From Paracoccaceae bacterium (GTDB lineage Bacteria; Pseudomonadota; Alphaproteobacteria; Rhodobacterales; Rhodobacteraceae): a stretch of 47,286 bases of DNA. The first letter of the stretch is position 1. Each line of letters begins with the position of its first letter. The DNA lies in contig CANIKY010000008.1 in assembly GCA_947468085.1 (NCBI GenBank), forward strand, positions 1 to 47,286. Reading direction: 5' to 3'. Below the pieces are notes generated by a model that made no database searches, was not told the origin of the DNA, and was given only the letters and a program-made list of their open reading frames with translations. The position numbers and the translations under genes are program-made. Positions 41,606-47,286 of the stretch are shown here, one piece after another.

Positions 41606-42643
41606 TCAGGCGACGGGTGCCCAAATCACATCGTCGATTTTAGGCGCCCCTGTGGCCAGCATGACCAAGCGTTCAAATCCCATGGCAATGCCAGAGGCGG
41701 CTGGCATGAAGGGTAAGGCTGCCAGCAAGTCTTCGTCCAAGGGGTAACGCTCGCCATAAACCCGCTGCTTTTCGTCCATCTCGGCGACAAAGCGCAGGCG
41801 TTGTTCGGCGGCGTTGGTCAATTCGCCAAAGCCATTCGCCAGTTCCACCCCGCAGGCATAAAGCTCAAAGCGTTCAGCCAACCGGGCATCACCCGGCATC
41901 CGCCGCGCAAGGGCTGCTTCGGCGGCAGGATAGCGGTCTAGAATCGTGGGACGGCCTTGGCCCAAGTGGGGTTCAACCTTGGCGACCAGCACGCGGGAAA
42001 GCATGTCTGACCATGTGTCATCTTCTGCCACCCGCAGGCCAATCGCTTCCATCTGCCGCGCAAGCGGTGCTGCATCGGTGGTGCCATCGGCGTGGATTGA
42101 GGCGAACAGGTCAAGCCCCGCATAGCGCGCCACGGCCTCGGCCACACCCAAACGCTCTGGTTCGGCGAAGGGGTCGCAGGTCAGATCGCGGTAGCGCAGG
42201 GTCTTGGAGCCTGCAACCGTACAGGCCAGCTGCATCAGATCGGTGCAATCTTGCATCAATTTGGTATAATCTTCGGCCACGCGGTACCATTCCAGCATGG
42301 TAAATTCCGGCGAATGCAACGGCCCCCGTTCGCGGTTGCGCCAGACATGGGTTAGGGCGAATATCCGCTCTTCGCCCGCAGCTAACAGCTTTTTCATCGC
42401 AAATTCTGGCGAGGTGTGCAGATACATGGTGCGCGCCAAGCCGTCATTGCCGATGGCTTGGGTGGCAAATCCGTGCAGATGCGCCTCGTTGCCGGGGCTG
42501 GTTTGTAGGGCTGTGGGGTCAACCTCGATAAAATCGCGCGCACCAAACCAGTGGCGCAGGCCGGTTTGCAGCCGACTACGGGCCAAAAGGGCGGGTCTGC
42601 GGTCGACGTGACGCTCATGCGACCACCAAGGCTTTTGGGTCAT
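41606..42643 (-). CDS. epmA: EF-P (R)-beta-lysine ligase EpmA (GenX/PoxA)
   Basis: Class II lysyl-tRNA synthetase paralogue that attaches (beta-)lysine to EF-P. 345 residues with no tRNA anticodon-binding domain, which separates it from LysS. Motif 2 is THVWRNRERGPLHSPEFTMLEWY, motif 3 GIAMGFERLVMLATG near the C-terminus, and GCGVELANGFGEL-like text appears as ACGVELANGFGELTNA. It diverges from efp, its substrate gene, with 100 bp between the starts. epmB, which makes beta-lysine, is not in the window. Confidence 0.94.
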   Translation of the reverse strand: MTQKPWWSHERHVDRRPALLARSRLQTGLRHWFGARDFIEVDPTALQTSPGNEAHLHGFATQAIGNDGLARTMYLHTSPEFAMKKLLAAGEERIFALTHVWRNRERGPLHSPEFTMLEWYRVAEDYTKLMQDCTDLMQLACTVAGSKTLRYRDLTCDPFAEPERLGVAEAVARYAGLDLFASIHADGTTDAAPLARQMEAIGLRVAEDDTWSDMLSRVLVAKVEPHLGQGRPTILDRYPAAEAALARRMPGDARLAERFELYACGVELANGFGELTNAAEQRLRFVAEMDEKQRVYGERYPLDEDLLAALPFMPAASGIAMGFERLVMLATGAPKIDDVIWAPVA

Positions 42644-42743
42644 GCTGCTTCTCTCTGGCGATTTGTGAAAATTACAGGTAAAGGCTGCGCCAATAAGGCC
42701 CTTCCATAGCGATCAAGGCCCAGAGAAACAAGGAAACCGTCAC

Positions 42744-43310
42744 GTGAAGGTCATCGCATCCTCGCTCCGCAAGGGCAATATCGTCGAATTGGACAACAAA
42801 CTTTATGTTGTCTTGAAATCGGAAAACTTCCACCCGGGCAAGGGCACGCCGACGACCTCGGTCGATATGCGCCGCATCTCAGACGGCGTGAAGGTTGCTG
42901 AACGCTGGCGCACGACTGAGATGGTCGAAAAAGCCACAGTGGACGAACGCGAATATGACTTTTTGTATGAAGACGGCGAAGGGTTCCATTTTATGGAGCC
43001 GCTCAGCTACGATCAGATCACGGTTTCGGAAGATGTGGTGGGCGACAGCAAGGTGTTTCTGGGTGAAGGCGTGAAAGCCTATGTCCAGACGTTTGAGGGC
43101 GTCGCCATCGCCATAACCCTGCCGTTGAAAGCCGTGGTCGAGATTGCCGAGACAGAACCCGTGACCAAGGGACAGACCGCCTCATCCTCGTTCAAGCCCG
43201 CGATCTGCACCAACGGGCTGCGCGTGCTGGTGCCGCCCCATATCGGGCCAGGCACCAAGATTGTGATCAACACCGAAGACCTGACCTATCAAGAGCGCGC
43301 CAAAGACTGA
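42744..43310 (+). CDS. efp: Elongation factor P
   Basis: Relieves ribosome stalling at polyproline. 188 residues in three OB-like domains. The modified lysine is K33 in [11 protein letters not shown], consistent with modification by the adjacent EpmA. The domain 2-3 signature ([20 protein letters not shown]) is intact. The start is a GTG at 42744; no ATG is available. Divergent from epmA. Confidence 0.96.
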   Translation: MKVIASSLRKGNIVELDNKLYVVLKSENFHPGKGTPTTSVDMRRISDGVKVAERWRTTEMVEKATVDEREYDFLYEDGEGFHFMEPLSYDQITVSEDVVGDSKVFLGEGVKAYVQTFEGVAIAITLPLKAVVEIAETEPVTKGQTASSSFKPAICTNGLRVLVPPHIGPGTKIVINTEDLTYQERAKD

Positions 43311-43369
43311 TGGTCTTGGGTTGATAGAACAAAACCCAGAGGCATCGAGCCCCCGGCTTTTGTGTTGCC

Positions 43370-43396
43370 AGCGCCCCACTGGCGGGCGTTTTACGG
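43370..43396 (+). terminator. Weak terminator-like hairpin after efp
   Basis: GCCAG/CTGGC stem followed by GGGCGTTTTA, about 60 bp past the efp stop. The stem is short, so this is tentative. Confidence 0.35.
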
Positions 43397-43519
43397 GCTG
43401 AAATGTCCGGGGCTGGCCCGGGGGTTGCGGGGGACAAAAGGTCCCCAGCTTTTGGGTGTTTTTGGGGCAAACGCCGAAGGGATTTGTGCGCAGGCGGCGA
43501 TATCAGCTATTATAATCCC

Positions 43520-43700
43520 TTAGACAGGAAAGATATGCGCCTGTGCGGCGTCAAATGTCAGCCCTAAGTCGCCACCAATGGGGAAGACAGCATCGAGCGC
43601 CAGTGCTGCAATCAGGCGGTTACCGTCGCCCAGCGTCAGGTCAACCACGGTTTCCGACCCCAAACGCTCGGTATTGGGTGGAATGCCACATTCAAGATCG
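43520..43700 (-). pseudogene. Remnant of an ABC-transporter ATPase C-terminus (TOBE domain)
   Basis: On the minus strand the frame from about 43700 to the stop at 43520-43522 reads GIPPNTERLGSETVVDLTLG, then DGNRLIAALALDAVF, then GGDLGLTFDAAQAHIFPV. This is the C-terminal TOBE-type segment of UgpC/MalK-like import ATPases (ERLG-E...V-G...L-FD...AH-F). Everything upstream (Walker motifs, signature) is gone, and the preceding 200 bases hold stops and only a small GCCGCC/GGCGGC hairpin. The 593-bp gap between efp and the dehydrogenase therefore contains gene debris rather than nothing. Confidence 0.65.
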
Positions 43701-43903
43701 TGGGGATGTCACGTTTGGATCATCGCGGACGAAGTTGTCTTTCCCGAAAGGGGCTGAGTTCAACTTTGGTCCCTTGGGTGCAAGTGGATGTCGGATCGCC
43801 CAACCCCTATGCCGCCGATAGCTTGGCGGCTTAGGCGCGTGAATAGCCCCAATGCCCCAAGGGGGTGCAAAAAGGCCGAAGGAACACCCTCCAGCCCGCT
43901 CCC

Positions 43904-46402
43904 TTAGCCATCGATGCGAATGCGCGCGTTTGACGGGTCAAACGGGCTGTCTTCCACCACCACGGCGTCCCACAGTTCGCGGTTGATGCGTACCTTTAGC
44001 TTGGTCCCCACCTCGGCCAGATCGGGGCGCACATAGCCCATGCCGATTTGCTTGCCAAAGGCCACCGAATACCCGCCCGAGGTCAGACGGCCAATCTTTT
44101 CGCCGTTCAGCAACAGCGCCTCTTTGCCCCACGGGTCTGTGTCAGACGGCCCGTCGATCAGCAAGGTGCAGCATTTTGACCGAACACCGATGGCCAGCAT
44201 CGCCTCTTTGCCCTGAAAATCCTTTTTCAGGTCAACAAAGCGGTCCAGCGCGGCCTCTAGCGGGCTGGCATCGCGGCCAAGTTCGTTGCCAAAGGCGCGG
44301 TAGGATTTTTCCTGCCGCAGCCAGTTTTGAGCCCGAGCGCCGACCAGCTTCATCCCGTGCTTTTCGCCCGCCTTCAAAAGCTGTTCCCACAAATAGCGCT
44401 GCATTTCGATCGGGTGGTGCAATTCCCAGCCCAACTCGCCGGTATAGGCCACACGAATGGCATTGACCGGGCACATACCCAGTTCGATCTTGCGCGCCGA
44501 CAGCCACGGGAAGCGCTTGTTGGACAGGGCGGTTTCGGGATCGGCGTCTTTGATCAGTTCAGCCAGTATTTTCCGGCTATTGGGTCCAGCAAGGGCAAAG
44601 ACGCCCCATTGGGTGGTGACATCGTGAATGTCGATATGGCCAAAGGTCGGGGCCATATCTTCGGCACATTTGCGCAGATAATCGGCGTCATAGGCCGTCC
44701 ATGCGCCAGCCGAGACTAGGTAATACTCATTCTCGCCATTGCGCACGATGGTGTATTCGGTGCGCGTGGTACCTTGGGGTGTTAGCGCATAGGTCAGGTT
44801 GATGCGGCCCACCTTGGGCAGAGTGTTGCAGGTGAACCAATCAAGGAAAGCGGTCGCCCCCGGCCCGCGCACGATGTGTTTGGTAAAGGCGGTGGCGTCG
44901 ATCAGGCCAGCGGTTTCGCGCAGGGCTTTGGCCTCGTCCACCGCGTATTGCCACCAAGCGCCACGGCGAAAGCTGCGGGAGGTATGGTCGAAATCTTCGG
45001 GCGCGTCTTTGGGGCCGTAGTAGATCGGGCGCTCCCAGCCATTCACTTGGCCAAACTGCGCGCCTAGCGCCTTTTGGCGGTCATAGACGGGGGCAGTGCG
45101 TAGCGGGCGGGCGGCCTCACGCTCTTCATCGGGGTGGTGCAGGATGAAGACGTGGTCGTAGCACTCCTCATTCTTGCGCGCGGCATATTCGGTCGTCATC
45201 CAGTTCTGCGCGAACCGTTTGGGGTCGAGCGAGGCCATGTCGATTTCTGCTTCGCCTGCCGTCATCATCTGAGCAAGGTAATAGCCCGTCCCCCCTGCAG
45301 CGGTGATGCCGAACGAAAAGCCTTCCGCCAGCCACATATTGCGCAGGCCCGGCGCTGGGCCGACCAGCGGGTTGCCGTCGGGGGTATAGCAGATGGGGCC
45401 GTTGTAATCGTCCTTCAGCCCCACCGTTTCGGACGACGGGATGCGGTGGATGAAGGACATGTATTCCGCCTCGATCCGTTCCAGATCAAGCGGAAACAGG
45501 TCGGCGCGGAACGCCTCTGGTACGCCATATTCGAACCGGGCAGGCGCGCCCTTTTCGTATGGCCCCAGGATCCAGCCGCCGCGTTCTTCGCGGACATACC
45601 ATTTGGCATCGGCATCGCGCAGCACAGGGTGCTGGGGATGGGTTTTGCGGTATTCCACCAGCGCAGGATCAGGTTCGGTGACGATGTATTGGTGTTCAAC
45701 GACGACGGCGGGGGTCTTGATCCCCAGCAGTCGCGCGGTGCGTTGCGCGTGGTTGCCGGTTGCGGTGACGACATGTTCGGCGTGGATTTCAAACTTGTCG
45801 TCCGACCCGACCAACCGGCCGCCCACTTCGTGCATCCGCGTGCAAGAAACGATCCATTCCGACCCAGTCCAGCGATAGCCGTCAACCTGTATCTTACGCT
45901 CGATCGTGGCCCCCAACTGCCGGGCACCCTTGGCCATGGCTTGGGTCACATCGGCGGGGTTAATGTAACCGTCTTGCGGGTGATACAGCGCCCCCACCAG
46001 ATCATCGGTACGCACCAAGGGCCAGCGGTCCTTGATTTCTTTGGGGGATAAGAATTCGTGGTAGACCCCGGCCGTTTCCGCAACCGACGAATAGAGCATA
46101 TATTCGTCCATCCGCTCTTGGCGCTGGGCCATGCGCAGGTTGCCCACCACGTAAAAACCGGGGTTCAGGCCCGTCTCGGCCTCGAGCCCCTTATAGAAAT
46201 CGACCGAGTATTTGTGGATATGGGTCGTCGCATATGACATGTTGAACAAGGGCAACAGCCCCGCCGCGTGCCAAGTCGAGCCAGACGTTAACTCGTCACG
46301 TTCCACCAGCATTGTGTCCCAACCGGCTTTGGCCAGATGATAGGCAATGCCAGTGCCCACGGCACCCCCCCCGACGGCCAGCGCTTTGACATGGGTTTTC
46401 AT
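43904..46402 (-). CDS. FAD-dependent dimethylglycine/sarcosine dehydrogenase with GcvT domain
   Basis: Demethylates N-methylated glycines, passing the one-carbon unit to tetrahydrofolate. 832 residues from MKTHVKALAVGGGAVGTGIA (ATG 46402, GGAG upstream). The FAD Rossmann motif is at the N-terminus, and STWHAAG near 45 contains the His that carries covalent FAD in DMGDH/SARDH. The DAO domain runs to about 430, followed by a GcvT-like folate-binding domain and C-terminal barrel (YTGELGWELHHP; GGYSVAFGKQIGMGYV). The family cannot be split into DMGDH and SARDH by eye. Glycine-betaine catabolism genes would be expected elsewhere. Confidence 0.9.
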   Translation of the reverse strand: MKTHVKALAVGGGAVGTGIAYHLAKAGWDTMLVERDELTSGSTWHAAGLLPLFNMSYATTHIHKYSVDFYKGLEAETGLNPGFYVVGNLRMAQRQERMDEYMLYSSVAETAGVYHEFLSPKEIKDRWPLVRTDDLVGALYHPQDGYINPADVTQAMAKGARQLGATIERKIQVDGYRWTGSEWIVSCTRMHEVGGRLVGSDDKFEIHAEHVVTATGNHAQRTARLLGIKTPAVVVEHQYIVTEPDPALVEYRKTHPQHPVLRDADAKWYVREERGGWILGPYEKGAPARFEYGVPEAFRADLFPLDLERIEAEYMSFIHRIPSSETVGLKDDYNGPICYTPDGNPLVGPAPGLRNMWLAEGFSFGITAAGGTGYYLAQMMTAGEAEIDMASLDPKRFAQNWMTTEYAARKNEECYDHVFILHHPDEEREAARPLRTAPVYDRQKALGAQFGQVNGWERPIYYGPKDAPEDFDHTSRSFRRGAWWQYAVDEAKALRETAGLIDATAFTKHIVRGPGATAFLDWFTCNTLPKVGRINLTYALTPQGTTRTEYTIVRNGENEYYLVSAGAWTAYDADYLRKCAEDMAPTFGHIDIHDVTTQWGVFALAGPNSRKILAELIKDADPETALSNKRFPWLSARKIELGMCPVNAIRVAYTGELGWELHHPIEMQRYLWEQLLKAGEKHGMKLVGARAQNWLRQEKSYRAFGNELGRDASPLEAALDRFVDLKKDFQGKEAMLAIGVRSKCCTLLIDGPSDTDPWGKEALLLNGEKIGRLTSGGYSVAFGKQIGMGYVRPDLAEVGTKLKVRINRELWDAVVVEDSPFDPSNARIRIDG

Positions 46403-46567
46403 GGATCGGGACTCCGCAAATTTGGGGGCAAGAAGGTTTGATCCCTTATGTGCCCCAAAGCCCCCTTGAAGGGCAAGGCGACCCGACACTTGTTGGCCAA
46501 AAACGACACGAAGCCGCAAAAGCGGCAGGGTCTTGACGCTTGAGGGCGCAGCGACTAGGCAAAGGAT

Positions 46568-46963
46568 ATGGGTTTTGCATGGTCCATATCTCGCTTGCAG
46601 AAAGTGGCGCTGCGTTTGCTCGTGGTTTTGCCGCTGCTTGCGCTGGGGTTGTTTCCGGCCGGCGTGATGCCCGGACAGGGCAACGATGGGCAAATGGTTT
46701 GGGTGCTTTGCACCGGCGATGGCCCGATGTTAATGACGCTCGATCCTGCCACGGGAACGTTCAAACAAGCCCCGCCCTCTTCGCCCAAGTCAGCCTGTGA
46801 CTGGGCTATGGCGCAAGCAGGCGGCACCCTTCCCGCCGCAATGACCCTCCCCTTGCCGCCGCAAACCGTTGAGCGGGCAACCCCCGCATTGGCCAGCCTT
46901 GATTTTCGCCCCGCCCATGATCCGCGCGGCATTTACGCGCGCGGCCCCCCATCCCTGATCTGA
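46568..46963 (+). CDS. Secreted/anchored hypothetical protein (DUF2946-like)
   Basis: 131 residues with a hydrophobic N-terminal segment (VALRLLVVLPLLALGLFPAG) that may be a signal peptide or anchor, then GNDGQMVWVLCTGDGPMLMTLDP, an internal Cys (SACDWAMA) and a Pro-rich tail. The two cysteines and placement just before a PepSY-type membrane protein fit the DUF2946 proteins often seen beside copper- or iron-related membrane genes; this link is from memory and uncertain. Confidence 0.65.
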   Translation: MGFAWSISRLQKVALRLLVVLPLLALGLFPAGVMPGQGNDGQMVWVLCTGDGPMLMTLDPATGTFKQAPPSSPKSACDWAMAQAGGTLPAAMTLPLPPQTVERATPALASLDFRPAHDPRGIYARGPPSLI

Positions 46964-47003
46964 TTTCGCAGCCCTAATCTGAAATCACATCTGGAGATGT
47001 TCG

Positions 47004-47286
47004 ATGTCACAGGTCGAAACCACAGCCCCCAATGGGGTCAATAAATTCTACTTCGCCGCATGGCGCTGGCACTTTTACGCTGGGCTTTTTGTGGTGCCCT
47101 TTTTGCTGATGCTGGCGCTGACCGGCGCTTTCATGATGGCTTATAACTATTACGGCAACGAACTGGGCTATACGCCAGACGTGGCCGTCACAGGCCCCGC
47201 GCTGCCGCCGTCGCAACTGGCAACAGCGGCGCTTGCCACAGTGCCCGACGGCGCGGTTGTCACCTATATCACCCCCGCCAGCGAAA
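47004..47286 (+). CDS. PepSY-associated transmembrane protein, N-terminal part (cut by window end)
   Basis: At least 94 residues, continuing past the right edge. MSQVETTAPNGVNKFYFAAW then RWHFYAGLFVVPFLLMLALTGAFMM is the classic first helix of PepSY_TM/PiuB-type iron-regulated membrane proteins, with the conserved WRWHFYAG. A CTGGAG ribosome-binding site precedes the ATG. It lies 40 bp after the preceding gene and is probably co-transcribed. Likely a membrane reductase or metal-uptake accessory protein. Confidence 0.85.
   Translation, partial: MSQVETTAPNGVNKFYFAAWRWHFYAGLFVVPFLLMLALTGAFMMAYNYYGNELGYTPDVAVTGPALPPSQLATAALATVPDGAVVTYITPASE

Noticed and set aside
43904-46693. Longer 929-residue version of the dehydrogenase
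   Set aside because: The added 97 residues have no family counterpart; the ATG at 46402 has a GGAG site and begins exactly at the FAD motif.

Overview
The window looks like the chromosome of an alphaproteobacterium of the Rhodobacteraceae/Roseobacter type. It has a GC-rich background, a cbb3 oxidase cluster ccoNOQP-ccoGHIS under FNR-type boxes, hemF, cobS, a GcvT-family dimethylglycine/sarcosine dehydrogenase, a small barrel porin, MlaA/MlaC, and a divergent epmA/efp pair. The family assignment rests on protein resemblance and gene neighbourhoods only.

Layout. 1-10.5 kb: a GlnK-type P-II protein, a class A penicillin-binding protein, mlaA-mlaC, a type I secretion ABC transporter with its adaptor, a RidA protein, a glycerophosphodiesterase, a GNAT-like protein and pterin dehydratase. 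10.5-12.8 kb: a solitary tyrosine recombinase, a lower-GC non-coding stretch with repeats, and a porin gene that has lost its start codon and first codons exactly at a palindromic junction. 12.8-23 kb: housekeeping and metabolic genes (peroxiredoxin, ferredoxin reductase, rsmD, HAD phosphatase, GMC oxidoreductase, two tandem paralogous MFS transporters, cobS, hemF, a lipoprotein, an RsmC-like methyltransferase).

23.06-28.93 kb is the main accessory feature. It is an AT-rich integrated element of about 5.87 kb, bounded by a 10-bp direct repeat (GAAAAGGAAT on the minus strand) and inserted at the last codons of clpS. Joining the outer flanks rebuilds a clpS that ends E-K-E-stop (TGA), 16 bp ahead of the methyltransferase gene on the same strand, so the element split a clpS-methyltransferase pair. 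It carries a tyrosine integrase, a serine recombinase, a replication protein with an HUH motif (rolling-circle type), a ribbon-helix-helix regulator set divergently from rep, two secreted Sel1-repeat proteins in tandem, and several small unknown proteins. Palindromes and direct repeats lie in its intergenic regions. No capsid, filamentous-phage assembly ATPase or conjugation gene is visible, so it resembles an integrative rolling-circle plasmid, mobilizable element or phage satellite.

28.9-47.3 kb: clpS, a HAD hydrolase, a SPOR-like D,D-carboxypeptidase, a fumarylacetoacetate hydrolase-family enzyme, then the cbb3 oxidase locus. ccoNOQP encodes the enzyme and ccoGHIS the copper-delivery and assembly proteins, including a 52-residue CcoS. 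A universal stress protein diverges from ccoN across two FNR boxes. Next come epmA/efp (EF-P and its lysyl-modifying enzyme), a decayed ABC ATPase tail, the large dehydrogenase, a small secreted protein, and a PepSY-type membrane protein cut by the window end. No rRNA, tRNA or CRISPR array was recognised.
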